Positions 1 through 8,573 of a DNA stretch of 58,117 nucleotides are shown in pieces. The notes under the pieces were generated by a model. It did no database searches. It saw only the letters and a program-made list of their open reading frames with translations, and was not told the origin of the DNA. The position numbers and the translations under genes are program-made. Position 1 is the first letter of the stretch. Each line of letters begins with the position of its first letter. This stretch comes from Liquorilactobacillus aquaticus DSM 21051 (GTDB taxonomy: Bacteria > Bacillota > Bacilli > Lactobacillales > Lactobacillaceae): the NCBI RefSeq assembly GCF_001436755.1, contig NZ_AYZD01000028.1, forward strand, positions 1 through 58,117, written 5' to 3'.

Positions 1-98
1 GGAGACCCTACACATTTGATTCGTCGAAACTTTGTTCAGTTTTCAAAGATCTACAATATCAATCGTTAACTCACTAGCTTTTTAGATAACAGCTAGCT
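1..98 (-). other. 5' leader of an rRNA operon (16S gene off the left edge)
   Basis: Read on the minus strand this stretch has the typical lactobacillar rRNA leader, with a boxA-like CTTTGAAAACTGAACAAAG followed by a stretch ending GTGTAGGGTCTCC. It lies directly downstream of two strong tandem promoters. The 16S gene itself would start beyond base 1. The call rests on recalled similarity of this leader to those in other lactobacilli, and on the promoters. Confidence 0.75.
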
Positions 99-103
99 TC
101 GTA

Positions 104-132
104 AGTATACCGCTTGTTCAACACTATGTCAA
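104..132 (-). promoter_or_regulatory. rRNA operon promoter P2
   Basis: On the minus strand there is a perfect -35 TTGACA (132-127), a 17-bp spacer and -10 TATACT (109-104), about 70 bp downstream of a second promoter of the same design. Tandem strong promoters before a boxA leader are typical of rrn operons. Confidence 0.85.
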
Positions 133-177
133 CAACTTTTTTCATTGGCGTTGCTGACTCAATCAACAACATTTATT

Positions 178-206
178 ACTATACGCCCGTATTTCACAAA
201 GGTCAA
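178..206 (-). promoter_or_regulatory. rRNA operon promoter P1
   Basis: On the minus strand: -35 TTGACC (206-201), 17-bp spacer, -10 TATAGT (183-178). Upstream, at about 207-240, lies an A/T tract that could act as an UP element. It is the distal member of the tandem rrn promoter pair. Confidence 0.8.
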
Positions 207-334
207 GCATAATTTGAAATTATATTTTAAAATAATTGACTCTCTTAAATCTCACTAAAAAACACGAATAATTAATTCTATAGAAAAGAATTAATAACTT
301 TTTCATTCATTAATTCCTTCAAAAAAATAATAAC

Positions 335-442
335 TTAGATAACTTTGTTCGGATAATTACTTTTATACAAATCTTCTAAATTAGAAAGGCGCAGTTTTTT
401 TCTTCCCTGCCACTCACTATACTGCACAGAAATTTTTTTCAT
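335..442 (-). CDS. possible 35-residue small protein
   Basis: An ATG at 442 follows a good ribosome binding site (GGTGGAG, about 4 nt upstream) and opens a 35-codon frame beginning MKKISVQYSEWQGRKK and ending at TAA 335-337. The peptide is basic and hydrophilic, with no membrane segment or signal peptide. I do not recognise it. The frame is open a few codons upstream of the ATG, so it may instead be the tail of a decayed gene. It stands alone between the rrn promoters and the tyrS terminator. Support is the ribosome binding site and residue composition only. Confidence 0.35.
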   Translation of the reverse strand: MKKISVQYSEWQGRKKLRLSNLEDLYKSNYPNKVI

Positions 443-616
443 TTCTCTCCACCCCAAAAATTCACCTAATTATTCTAAAGGCCAATTCTATTCTTAAAAT
501 TTCTTTTAATGAACTGATAATTTTCATTTAATATGCATCACTACAAAAAAGCGTGAGAATATAACAGCTATCAGCACCTCCTAGGTACGTTAATACAAAT
601 ATTGAAGACGTGAAAA
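443..616. other. intergenic stretch without a clear gene
   Basis: An AT-rich stretch. The only notable element is an AGGAGG on the minus strand (582-577) followed by a 17-codon hydrophobic frame (524-577) whose GTG start overlaps the AGGAGG itself. No other gene or RNA is recognised. Confidence 0.5.
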
Positions 617-658
617 AGAGTCTGGGTCCAAAAACTTAAGTTTTTGGACCCAGACTCT
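617..658. terminator. bidirectional terminator, 21-bp perfect stem
   Basis: Positions 617-637 and 638-658 are exact reverse complements, centred on CTTAAG. Internal A5/T5 runs flank the centre. It lies about 170 bp past the tyrS stop and also faces the rrn side. There is no long U-tract after the stem, so termination is inferred from stem strength. Confidence 0.6.
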
Positions 659-827
659 CCCAGACTAATTGCGTTTTTCAGCAATCACCCTGTTTCAAAA
701 AAATATTTTTTTAACTGAGAAATAATTAAGGAGTTAAACATAGTCTGATTCACTCGCAAGTTCAAAACCAAATTAATCAAAAACGATGCTTTGCAAAACT
801 AATATCACAATTATGTTCCTAAATGTA

Positions 828-2081
828 TTAGTCAGTAACCTTAGCCAAGAAATACCGTTTTTTGCCTCTACGCGCAATGACAAACTTTCCACCAAAAGCA
901 CTTTCTGGATCGATTTCAAATTTCAAATCTCGTATACGTTCTCCATTAATATAGATAGCACCATTCGTTATATCTTCTCTTGCCTGGCGCTTAGACTTTT
1001 CAATCTCAGTATTTACTAACCAATCAACAATATTTTCTGGTTCAGACGTAATTTCAACCGTTGGCATATTTTTAAATCCCTGTTCAATCTCAGCAGCCGT
1101 AAGATCTTTAACGTCACCAGAAAAAAGTGCTTTTGAAATATGTTCTGCCTGTTCGACTGCTTCTTCTCCATGCACAAAGGAAGTTACCTCTTCTGCCAAT
1201 CTTCGTTGTGCTTCCCTTTTTTCCGGCTCATCTTTTAACTTCTCAGCAAGTTTATCTATTTCATTACGACTTAAGAATGTAAAGTACTTCAAATACTTCA
1301 CAACATCCCTATCATCTTGATTCAACCAGAATTGATAAAATTCATAAGGAGTTGTTTTTTCTGGGTCAAGCCAAACTGCTCCGCCCTCTGTCTTACCAAA
1401 TTTTGTTCCATCAGCTTTAAGCATCAACGGAATTGTCAGTGCAAAAACTTTTGCGTCATTTCCTTCTAATTTATGGATCATATCAATGCCAGCTGTGATA
1501 TTTCCCCATTGGTCTCCACCACCAATCTGAAGTTGAACATCATTATGTTTGTAAAGATGATAAAAATCAATTGATTGCAGTATCTGATATGTGAACTCTG
1601 TAAAGGAAATACCTACTTCAAGCCGACTAGCCACGACTTCTTTATTGAGCATTGTATTAACATTAAAAAGCTTACCATAATCTCGTAAGAAAGTTAGTAA
1701 ATCTATCTGTGACAACCAATCATAATTATTTACTATCGTAATATTATCTCTACCAAATAAATGTTTCATTTGACCAGTTAGACTCTGTTCATTATGGTGC
1801 ACCTGTTCCATCGACTGTAAAACTCGTTCTGCCTTTTTTCCGGACGGATCACCAATAGAGCCAGTTCCCCCACCAATCAAAATATGTGCACGATGTCCGG
1901 CCATTTGAAATCTTTTAAGCATTATAAAAGGAATCAAATGTCCAATATGAAGACTATCACCAGTCGGATCCACCCCACAATAAATGCCAATTGATTTATC
2001 TTCCGTTAACTTCTTTAATCCTTCCTCATCAGAAGTTTGATTAACTGCTCCACGCCATTTCAACTCATCAATAATATTCAT
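828..2081 (-). CDS. tyrS: tyrosyl-tRNA synthetase
   Basis: Class I aminoacyl-tRNA synthetase that charges tRNA-Tyr in the cytoplasm. The 417-residue length is normal for bacterial TyrS. The HIGH-type signature is seen as SLHIGHL near residue 44 and the KMSKS-equivalent as KFGKTEGG near residue 230. The Tyr-pocket region contains the QIGGGDQWGNI segment. The C-terminal ~65 residues look like an S4 RNA-binding domain. The ATG is preceded by GGAGG at about 8 nt. Upstream lies a T-box leader with a TAC (Tyr) specifier, so expression should rise when tRNA-Tyr is uncharged. It appears monocistronic, transcribed away from the PerR-type gene. Confidence 0.97.
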   Translation of the reverse strand: MNIIDELKWRGAVNQTSDEEGLKKLTEDKSIGIYCGVDPTGDSLHIGHLIPFIMLKRFQMAGHRAHILIGGGTGSIGDPSGKKAERVLQSMEQVHHNEQSLTGQMKHLFGRDNITIVNNYDWLSQIDLLTFLRDYGKLFNVNTMLNKEVVASRLEVGISFTEFTYQILQSIDFYHLYKHNDVQLQIGGGDQWGNITAGIDMIHKLEGNDAKVFALTIPLMLKADGTKFGKTEGGAVWLDPEKTTPYEFYQFWLNQDDRDVVKYLKYFTFLSRNEIDKLAEKLKDEPEKREAQRRLAEEVTSFVHGEEAVEQAEHISKALFSGDVKDLTAAEIEQGFKNMPTVEITSEPENIVDWLVNTEIEKSKRQAREDITNGAIYINGERIRDLKFEIDPESAFGGKFVIARRGKKRYFLAKVTD

Positions 2082-2112
2082 AATATGCCTCCTGCTTTAT
2101 TTAGTAACAAAA

Positions 2113-2340
2113 TAAAAAATCCCTAATACTTAAAAAAGTATTAGGGACGAATAATCAATTCCGCGGTACCACCCATATTGACCAGAATCAGTCAGCTCAA
2201 TCCATCGATATTGAGATGAACCATTGTCAGCTCCACAGTGTAATTCAGGCATTAGTTTATCTTGATTTACAGCACCCATCAAGTCTCTTAAAAATTGACT
2301 AACTCCCTACTAGTCTGCTTCATCACTGTTACTGGTAGCC
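2113..2340 (-). promoter_or_regulatory. T-box riboswitch (Tyr) of tyrS
   Basis: On the minus strand a conserved T-box GGTGGTACCGCGG lies at 2173-2161. It is followed by a terminator with 12-bp arms (2147-2136 and 2131-2120) and a U-tract at 2119-2113. A TAC triplet at 2242-2240 sits in the GAATTACACTG context expected of the Stem I specifier loop, matching Tyr and the downstream tyrS. Uncharged tRNA-Tyr should stabilise the antiterminator. Confidence 0.93.
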
Positions 2341-2369
2341 AGTCTACCTTATTCTTGTTTGAAAGTCAA
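2341..2369 (-). promoter_or_regulatory. promoter of the tyrS T-box transcript
   Basis: Minus strand: -35 TTGACT (2369-2364), 17-bp spacer, -10 TAGACT (2346-2341). It starts immediately after the stop codon of the upstream PerR-type gene. Confidence 0.7.
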
Positions 2370-2825
2370 CTAAGCCTCTTGTGCTAACTTCTTTTGACAC
2401 TCTGGACACACTCCATAAACTTCATACTGACTGTTGAAAACTTGAAATCCAGTTTCGAGTTGTGCATTTTCTTCATTCTTTTTGTATTTATCATCAAAAA
2501 CATCTACTATCTTATTGCAATTCACACAAATCACATGATAATGAGGAATCTCAAAATAATCATAACGCATATGACCACCGCTATCCGCAGCTATCTCAAT
2601 AATCAAATTATTATCGATCAGCAATTGTAGCGTATTATATACAGTTGCGAGGCTAACACTGAAACCATTGCCTCTCACGTAGTTAAAAATCATCTCAATC
2701 GATGGATGATCATGCGATGTCATCAAGTAAGATAATATTACTTGTCTCTGAGGTGTGTTTTTTATTTTATATTCCTTCAATTTGTCAGCCGCAGCTAACA
2801 ACGTTTTTTGCTCTTGCACCATCAC
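2370..2825 (-). CDS. perR: Fur-family regulator, PerR-type (peroxide sensor)
   Basis: A 151-residue DNA-binding repressor. The winged helix occupies about residues 15-85. The structural zinc site is formed by Cys100/Cys103 and Cys140/Cys143. The regulatory metal ligands of PerR are all in place: His40, Asp89 in RYD, His95 and His97 in HYH, and Asp108. The Asp at the last position is the residue that separates peroxide-sensing PerR from Fur in Bacillus. Assignment to PerR is therefore by family knowledge. Two nearby start codons exist (M1, M2). A Fur/PerR-like box overlaps its own promoter, which suggests autoregulation, and a second box lies before the C39-like gene near 11.75 kb. Confidence 0.88.
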   Translation of the reverse strand: MMVQEQKTLLAAADKLKEYKIKNTPQRQVILSYLMTSHDHPSIEMIFNYVRGNGFSVSLATVYNTLQLLIDNNLIIEIAADSGGHMRYDYFEIPHYHVICVNCNKIVDVFDDKYKKNEENAQLETGFQVFNSQYEVYGVCPECQKKLAQEA

Positions 2826-2856
2826 TTACAATCCTCCCATACATTTCACACCGCAA

Positions 2857-2908
2857 TTGATAATCATTCTCGAATAGTATTATACTCTAAAAAAATCAAA
2901 CCTGTCTA
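2857..2908 (-). promoter_or_regulatory. perR promoter with Fur/PerR-type box
   Basis: Minus strand: -35 TAGACA (2908-2903), 18-bp spacer, -10 TATAAT (2884-2879). Directly downstream, 2857-2873 holds a 7-1-7 dyad related to TGATAATNATTATCA (plus-strand core TGATAATCATTCTCG, 13 of 15 matches). Its position favours autorepression. Confidence 0.65.
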
Positions 2909-2968
2909 TAATTAAAACTCAATTTTATTTAAATGTAATAAAATACAATAAATACCAGCTAATAAATT

Positions 2969-5900
2969 TTAAAAATAGTGTTTATAAACGATGTTGCTGC
3001 GACCATTATTAGATAAAACACGCATTTGATCTGGTATTTTATCTCGCAAAATACCAACGTGACTGATTATTCCAAACAACCTATTGCTTCCTTCAATCGT
3101 TTGTAAAGCTTCGAGCGCTGTTTCTAAAGCATCTTCATCTAAGGAACCAAATCCCTCATCGATAAAGAGAGCTTCAATGTTCGCCCCACCATTGACATTC
3201 TGCAGCACCTCTCCCAAAGCTAAGGACAGCGCTAGAGCGGCGATAAAGCTCTCGCCACCCGATAAGGTATGCACACTCCTCACCTTGCCACTATTATCAT
3301 CAAAAACATTAATTTCAAGACCTGTGTCAGTTGCGTATGTTCCATTGTTCCTATCTAATTTGAATACATACCGTCCCTGAGACAGTCTTGCTAAATGATT
3401 GTTTGCGATTAATAATACTTTAGATAGATAACTTCTCAAAACATAACGCTCAAGGCTTAATTTTAATTTTCCTTTCCCATTCATGACTTCAGCCAACTGA
3501 TTCCAGGAAGCTAATTCTTTTAGTTTTCTCTGCTGATCATTCCATAAATAAGATACCCGTTCACAAATACTTTTATCTTCATAATAAATTTGCTTATCTT
3601 TTGCAACCACATCGACAAGTCTATCTCTTTTTTCCCTTTCGATTGTCAATTTCTTTTCCATTTCATCAAGTTTAGGATCTTCAAGGTTTTGTGTTCGTTC
3701 CGTCAACTGCTTAATTCGTGTTTTTATAGTCAATAGTCTTTCTTCATATTCCTTTATTTCAAAACGATACTCCGTTATTTTACTTAATTCTTTTAAAGTT
3801 TCTCGCAAAAAATTTTCGTCAATTTCAAATTTAAAACCACTATTTTGAATTGAAAGCTCTAGCTTAGCAGACAACTGGTTCTTAACTTTCCCTTCATCTT
3901 CCAGCTGTTTCCGATAATTCTTGATATCTGTTTCAAAAGCCGTAATTTCTAATGTAGTCCGTTCAACTTCTTTTTGTATTTCACTGACCTGAGCATCGTA
4001 CTCTGATATTTCAGTCTGTTGTTGTTTCAGATTAATCTGTAATTCTTCCAAATTTTCAAAATTTGCTGGTAGTTGCTCAGTTAATTGTTTAACCGCTGTA
4101 TCCGCTTGTGCATACATGATGGTGAACTCATGAACATTAATTTTCGCTTGCTCTTTTTCCGCTTGAAACTGCTGTTTCTTCTTTTGCATGAGTTTGATCT
4201 TCTGAGTTGCTAGAGCAATTTCACGTTGCTCATTTTGAAGTTTTTTCTCTTGTTGAAGTAAGTCTCTTCTTTGCTGTTCAAGTTTGCTAGTTACAGCAGC
4301 TAGTCCCCCTTCAACCTCAGAAAAACCGATTATTTCTTTTATCGTTCTTTTGGACTGTTCTTGGTATTTTGTCTCTTCTATACTGTATTGGTTTTTTTTA
4401 GCTTGATATTCCCCTTTATAGGAATGATAAATGCCAGCTGATTTCTTTGCATTTTCTTCTGCTTCTTCGACCTCTGACTCTGCAATTTCTTTTGTTTCAT
4501 CTACTTTTGCAGGCAGTGGATGGTTGCGAGAACCACACACCGGACAGGGAGTATCTGGTTTCAAATGCTGGCTTAGCCGCTGAATCTGTGTCAAAGCAAA
4601 ATCATTGGCTAATTGTGTGTAAAGATTCTGTGCACACTTATAGTTTATATTCGATTTTTCCAAATTGTTTTTGAGTGTAAACAACTCTGCTTCTTTTCGC
4701 AACAATTCCGCATGTATTTCGTCTAGATCCTCTAGATGTTTCTGGCGCTCAGCAAGCTTGGTTGTCTCTTGCTGAAGCAGTACTTCCCCAGTATTTACTG
4801 TTTCTCTTTTTTTCAGCTTTTCTTCTTCTTTTTTGATAGTTTCTTCTATAGATATACACTCATTTTGTGCATTTTCCAATTTTTTACTTTCTTCGTGCAG
4901 CTTTGTTGCTGACTTAGTAAGTTTTGCGCTCCAAACTGATACGCGTTTAAAAAGTTCTGCCTGCTCTTTCCCCTTCATCAATGACACACGCAACTTGTTT
5001 GTTTTCTCTGCATCCCGTTGTAGTGACGCTTGTTCTTTTTTCTTTTCAATGCTTACCTTTTTACTCTGGAATAATTTTTTCTGCATGTCGTCTATCATTT
5101 TTTCTAATTTTATACTTTTATGTTGCGAATGGTCCAAACTAGAAAACAAATCCTTGTTTTTTTCGACCCATTCTAGCTTCAATAATTTTTCTCTCAGATT
5201 ATTAATATGAACTACTTGAGTATTGAAAGAATCATGTCGTTTTTTTAATTCCTTTATTTTAATTAGATCTTCGTGCAGTTGACATTTTTCATGATAGTCT
5301 GAAACCATTTTTTCGATAACTTCTTCTTGTTGTTTTACATCCAGATTTCCTTTTTGAACTTTAAGTTCCTCATCACTTATCCGCCCGTTCATTTCTGTAA
5401 GCCATTGTCCTATATCGCGGTTTTCAAGTCCTTTAATTTGAGATTGTAGCGTTTTGATAGCCTGATCCTGTTCTTCATTTGCCCGAATAACTTTTTTTGC
5501 TCGTTTTTGAACGTCTTCCGACCATTGACGATAAAAAAAGGTTCCGAAGAGTTCGCGCAATAAATTTTCTTTATCATTACTATTTGCCGTAAGAAAGCGT
5601 CTGAATTTTCCTTGCGGTAACAAAATGATTTGTGTGAACTGTTCCGCTGTTAAATGTAGTAAGTCTTTCAAAAAAAGATTGACAACTGACACTTTAGTCA
5701 ATACTTTTTCTTTACCGTCGTCCATTTTAAAAGCAAGTTCGACTTTAGTATTGCTTTCACGTATCCCTTTTCCACGTTTTTTTGCTAAAAATTGTTTTGG
5801 TTGGCGCATAATACTATATATTTTCCCATGATGCTCCAATTTTAGCCTAACACTTGTTACTTCTGTCGCTTCGGCAAAATCTGAACGCATTTGTTCTGGT

Positions 5901-6082
5901 TGTCGATCCATGCCAGACGTTTTGCCAAATAATGCGAAGCACATCGCATCAAAAAGCGTTGTTTTACCACTACCGGTTTTACCACTAATCAAGAACAACG
6001 GTGACTCTTCAAATGATTCGAAATCAATTATTTGTTTTTCGTATGGTCCAAAATTTTCCATTTCCAATCTCAAAGGCTTCAT
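2969..6082 (-). CDS. sbcC: SbcC, ATPase subunit of the SbcCD nuclease
   Basis: SMC/Rad50-type ATPase of 1037 residues that with SbcD cleaves hairpins and blocked DNA ends. The N-terminal Walker A is GKTGSGKTTLF near residue 34. Long heptad-rich coiled coils flank a central zinc hook CPVCGSRNHPLP near residue 512. The C-terminal half-site carries LSGGES and a Walker B region ending in DEGFGSLDEDAL. The start overlaps the sbcD stop by 4 nt (ATGA type), so the two are translationally coupled. It is the last gene of the pair. Nothing is missing. Confidence 0.96.
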   Translation of the reverse strand: MKPLRLEMENFGPYEKQIIDFESFEESPLFLISGKTGSGKTTLFDAMCFALFGKTSGMDRQPEQMRSDFAEATEVTSVRLKLEHHGKIYSIMRQPKQFLAKKRGKGIRESNTKVELAFKMDDGKEKVLTKVSVVNLFLKDLLHLTAEQFTQIILLPQGKFRRFLTANSNDKENLLRELFGTFFYRQWSEDVQKRAKKVIRANEEQDQAIKTLQSQIKGLENRDIGQWLTEMNGRISDEELKVQKGNLDVKQQEEVIEKMVSDYHEKCQLHEDLIKIKELKKRHDSFNTQVVHINNLREKLLKLEWVEKNKDLFSSLDHSQHKSIKLEKMIDDMQKKLFQSKKVSIEKKKEQASLQRDAEKTNKLRVSLMKGKEQAELFKRVSVWSAKLTKSATKLHEESKKLENAQNECISIEETIKKEEEKLKKRETVNTGEVLLQQETTKLAERQKHLEDLDEIHAELLRKEAELFTLKNNLEKSNINYKCAQNLYTQLANDFALTQIQRLSQHLKPDTPCPVCGSRNHPLPAKVDETKEIAESEVEEAEENAKKSAGIYHSYKGEYQAKKNQYSIEETKYQEQSKRTIKEIIGFSEVEGGLAAVTSKLEQQRRDLLQQEKKLQNEQREIALATQKIKLMQKKKQQFQAEKEQAKINVHEFTIMYAQADTAVKQLTEQLPANFENLEELQINLKQQQTEISEYDAQVSEIQKEVERTTLEITAFETDIKNYRKQLEDEGKVKNQLSAKLELSIQNSGFKFEIDENFLRETLKELSKITEYRFEIKEYEERLLTIKTRIKQLTERTQNLEDPKLDEMEKKLTIEREKRDRLVDVVAKDKQIYYEDKSICERVSYLWNDQQRKLKELASWNQLAEVMNGKGKLKLSLERYVLRSYLSKVLLIANNHLARLSQGRYVFKLDRNNGTYATDTGLEINVFDDNSGKVRSVHTLSGGESFIAALALSLALGEVLQNVNGGANIEALFIDEGFGSLDEDALETALEALQTIEGSNRLFGIISHVGILRDKIPDQMRVLSNNGRSNIVYKHYF

Positions 6083-7203
6083 AAATTTGTCTCCTTCTCA
6101 AGACTGTTTAAACTCTGAGCAGCCCACTTCTTCTGTTTAGAAGAAATTTCTTCGTCGGTGATCTCATTAAAAAAGTTAGTCAGCAACTCCATAGGCCCTA
6201 AGTTCAGGTCAATACTTTCTTCTTCAGCTGCGTTTTTTTCTCTACCATAAGCACGCTCCAAGCTTATGATTCGTGGATAATAGTTGCGCAGATTATTCAT
6301 AATATCGGGAATAATCGCTTTATCTGTTAACCTGATCGCAACATAGGCTTCAGATGGAATTTGATTAACCATTTCTGGCGAAATCAATTCCTGATATGAC
6401 TTAGTTAATACAATAATATCTCGCGGCTGTATGATCGGCATAAAAGTACATTTAAAAGGGTCAGTGTCAACTATCCAGACGCCTTTTTGGATTGTTGCCT
6501 CAGAAACGGAGAATTTAAGCAGTGAACCACTATATCTTATTCTATCTTCCCTTAAAGCATCCTTATCATGCAAATGTCCCAACGCAACATAATCAAAATC
6601 TTGCAGTAAATCTGTTGGGACTGCATTCAATCCGCCTACTTCTACTTTAGTTTCTGAATCAGTTTTAGAGCTTCCTGTAACAAAAAAATGTGCTGTTAAA
6701 ACATGTTTCTTTTTGGGATCAAATTTAGTTTTCATTTCTTTAATTATTCGCTTGAGTGCTACTTTTACATCAATTAATTCTGTATCTTCAAATAAATTGC
6801 GGGCTTGATAGGGTTGAAAATATGGCAGTAAAAAAAACTGCGTATCCTCAAACTCAATTGGATGAAGTGCATCTGCCAAATTCGTGTTTAAAAAATACTG
6901 TGTTGTTTTAAACCAATCGTGTCCCGTATTCAGTCTCGTTGCAGAGTCATGATTTCCACTGATCGCTAAAATCGGTTTTTTTAATTTTAAATTCAACTCA
7001 ATAATCATCTGGTTCATTTCCTCGACTGCTGCTTCGTTTGGTAAAGCTCGGTCATAAAGATCACCAGCTATTACAATTGCATCGACTTTTTGCTCCAACG
7101 CAATTTTTTTTACCTGTTCAAAAGCATTATTCTGTTCTTCCATTAGATCAAAGCCATGCAGTTTCTTTCCAATATGCCAATCAGCCGTATGTAAAAATCT
7201 CAT
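6079..7203 (-). CDS. sbcD: SbcD, nuclease subunit of SbcCD
   Basis: Mre11-family metallophosphoesterase of 374 residues. The metal-binding motifs are in order: HTADWHIGK (residues 4-12), AGDLYDRALP near 46, SGNHDSATRL near 82, a TAHFF motif near 170 and GHLHDKD near 210. It is the first gene of the sbcDC pair and overlaps sbcC by 4 nt. Its promoter region carries a LexA-like box, so damage induction is plausible but inferred. Confidence 0.96.
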   Translation of the reverse strand: MRFLHTADWHIGKKLHGFDLMEEQNNAFEQVKKIALEQKVDAIVIAGDLYDRALPNEAAVEEMNQMIIELNLKLKKPILAISGNHDSATRLNTGHDWFKTTQYFLNTNLADALHPIEFEDTQFFLLPYFQPYQARNLFEDTELIDVKVALKRIIKEMKTKFDPKKKHVLTAHFFVTGSSKTDSETKVEVGGLNAVPTDLLQDFDYVALGHLHDKDALREDRIRYSGSLLKFSVSEATIQKGVWIVDTDPFKCTFMPIIQPRDIIVLTKSYQELISPEMVNQIPSEAYVAIRLTDKAIIPDIMNNLRNYYPRIISLERAYGREKNAAEEESIDLNLGPMELLTNFFNEITDEEISSKQKKWAAQSLNSLEKETNL

Positions 7204-7224
7204 TTTTTATCCCCCACATTCAAT

Positions 7225-7250
7225 CAAACGTTCATTCGCAAATGATTATA
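7225..7250 (-). promoter_or_regulatory. sbcD -10 region with LexA/DinR-like box
   Basis: On the minus strand a -10 TATAAT (7250-7245) has TTTTAC as a weak -35 16 bp upstream. Immediately downstream, 7238-7225 reads CGAATGAACGTTTG. This matches the Gram-positive LexA box CGAAC-N4-GTTCG at 8 of 10 defined positions. Operator function is inferred. Confidence 0.45.
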
Positions 7251-7267
7251 ACATGCCCTTTTGTTCG

Positions 7268-7312
7268 TAAAAAAAGTAAGCATCAGTTTTATTAGTCTAC
7301 TTGATGCTTACT
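7268..7312 (-). terminator. terminator downstream of ackA
   Basis: Arms 7275-7285 and 7302-7312 (AGTAAGCATCA/TGATGCTTACT) are exact complements. On the minus strand they are followed by a U-run (7274-7268). It lies 25 bp past the ackA stop. Confidence 0.85.
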
Positions 7313-7336
7313 TTTCTAATTTAGAAATACATTAAA

Positions 7337-8515
7337 TCATTCTAGAATTTTCTTGATCTGTCTAACCATTGATAATTCTTCATTAGTCGGTACCAGCATT
7401 ATCTTAGTCTTCGAATCAACACTAGAAATAATACCCTCTTCTCCTGCTTCATTTAATTGAGCGTCGATTTTCAAACCAAGCGCTGCCAGTTTGCCAATTA
7501 TTTCACTCCTCAATTTAGGATTATTTTCGCCAATTCCCCCCGCAAAAACCAACACATCCAAACCTCCAAGTTCTGCGAAGTAGCTGCCAACATACTTAAC
7601 TATTCTATTAATAAAAATATCAACAGTCAGCTCAACACGCGGATCATCTTTATGATCAGCATAATCACGCATATCTGGAGAGATCCCAGAAAGCCCAAGG
7701 AGTCCCGATTCACTATTCAGCATTTCCAGTGTTTGTTCAACTGTTAAATCCAGTTTCTTCATTAAATATGGAATTATTGATGGATCGGTATCACCTGCTC
7801 TAGTTCCCATAGTCAATCCGGTCAAAGGGGTAAAACCCATCGATGTATCAAACGCCTTTCCATCTTTTTCAGCTGCTACGGAAGCCCCGCTGCCTAAATG
7901 TAAAGTTATCATCTTAAGTGAAGATAATGGCATTTCTAACAGTGCGGCTGCACGCTTAGAAATGTAATCATGGCTTATACCATGCTCACCATACCTTCTA
8001 ATCCCAAATTTTTTCGTATATTCATATGGAATACTATAGATAGCATTCATTTCTGGAAGGGACGTAAAAAACTGGCTATCAAAAACAGCGTACTGCGATA
8101 TCATTGGCAATACCTTTTGCATAATTTCAATATATTCGATTTCCATGGGATTGTGCAATGGTGCAAAATCGCTCAGCCCTTTTAAACGCTCCAGTTTATC
8201 TTTTGTCATTTTTACCGCATGCTTAAAAACTTGTCCACCTGCTACCACTCGGTGTCCGATGCCATCTATTTCAGTTAGCTGTGCGATAATTTTTAGATCC
8301 ATGAGTTTTTCAAAAATCATCGTAGCCGCATGCTCATAAGAAAGACTGTCAATAGTTTTAGAATAAGTCTTTGATCCATACTTAACCTCAAAGATTGAAC
8401 CTGGCATATTAATTCGTTCAACCAGACCCTTTGCAATCATTTCCTCATTAGAAGGTTCAAACAACTTCCACTTCACCGAAGAACTTCCTGCATTCACTAA
8501 TAGTATTTTACCCAA
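7337..8515 (-). CDS. ackA: acetate kinase
   Basis: Cytoplasmic ASKHA-fold kinase that converts acetyl phosphate and ADP to acetate and ATP, the last step of acetate fermentation. Family motifs visible: NAGSSSVKWKLF at the N terminus, MGTRAGDTDPSI in the middle and FAGGIGENN near the C terminus. The start chosen is the TTG at 8515, because GGAGG sits 8 nt upstream and the product then begins MGKILLVNAGSSS as expected. A GTG at 8530 would place that ribosome binding site inside the gene. The resulting 392 residues are a normal length. A cre-like site lies about 45-60 bp upstream. The gene is monocistronic. Confidence 0.95.
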   Translation of the reverse strand: MGKILLVNAGSSSVKWKLFEPSNEEMIAKGLVERINMPGSIFEVKYGSKTYSKTIDSLSYEHAATMIFEKLMDLKIIAQLTEIDGIGHRVVAGGQVFKHAVKMTKDKLERLKGLSDFAPLHNPMEIEYIEIMQKVLPMISQYAVFDSQFFTSLPEMNAIYSIPYEYTKKFGIRRYGEHGISHDYISKRAAALLEMPLSSLKMITLHLGSGASVAAEKDGKAFDTSMGFTPLTGLTMGTRAGDTDPSIIPYLMKKLDLTVEQTLEMLNSESGLLGLSGISPDMRDYADHKDDPRVELTVDIFINRIVKYVGSYFAELGGLDVLVFAGGIGENNPKLRSEIIGKLAALGLKIDAQLNEAGEEGIISSVDSKTKIMLVPTNEELSMVRQIKKILE

Positions 8516-8559
8516 TTGACGCACCTCCACTTTCCTTCACTTTAAATTATATAATATTT

Positions 8560-8573
8560 TATTCTCGCTTTCA
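8560..8573 (-). promoter_or_regulatory. cre-like site upstream of ackA
   Basis: Minus strand TGAAAGCGAGAATA matches the CcpA consensus TGWAANCGNTNWCA at all but two defined positions. CcpA control of ackA is well known in Firmicutes. Here it is inferred from the site alone. Confidence 0.5.

Noticed and set aside
524-577. A 17-codon hydrophobic frame after AGGAGG, resembling Fst-type type I toxins (IAVIFSRFFVV)
   Set aside because: Its only start codon lies inside the ribosome binding site, it is shorter than Fst toxins, and there is no convergent antisense RNA with a shared terminator.
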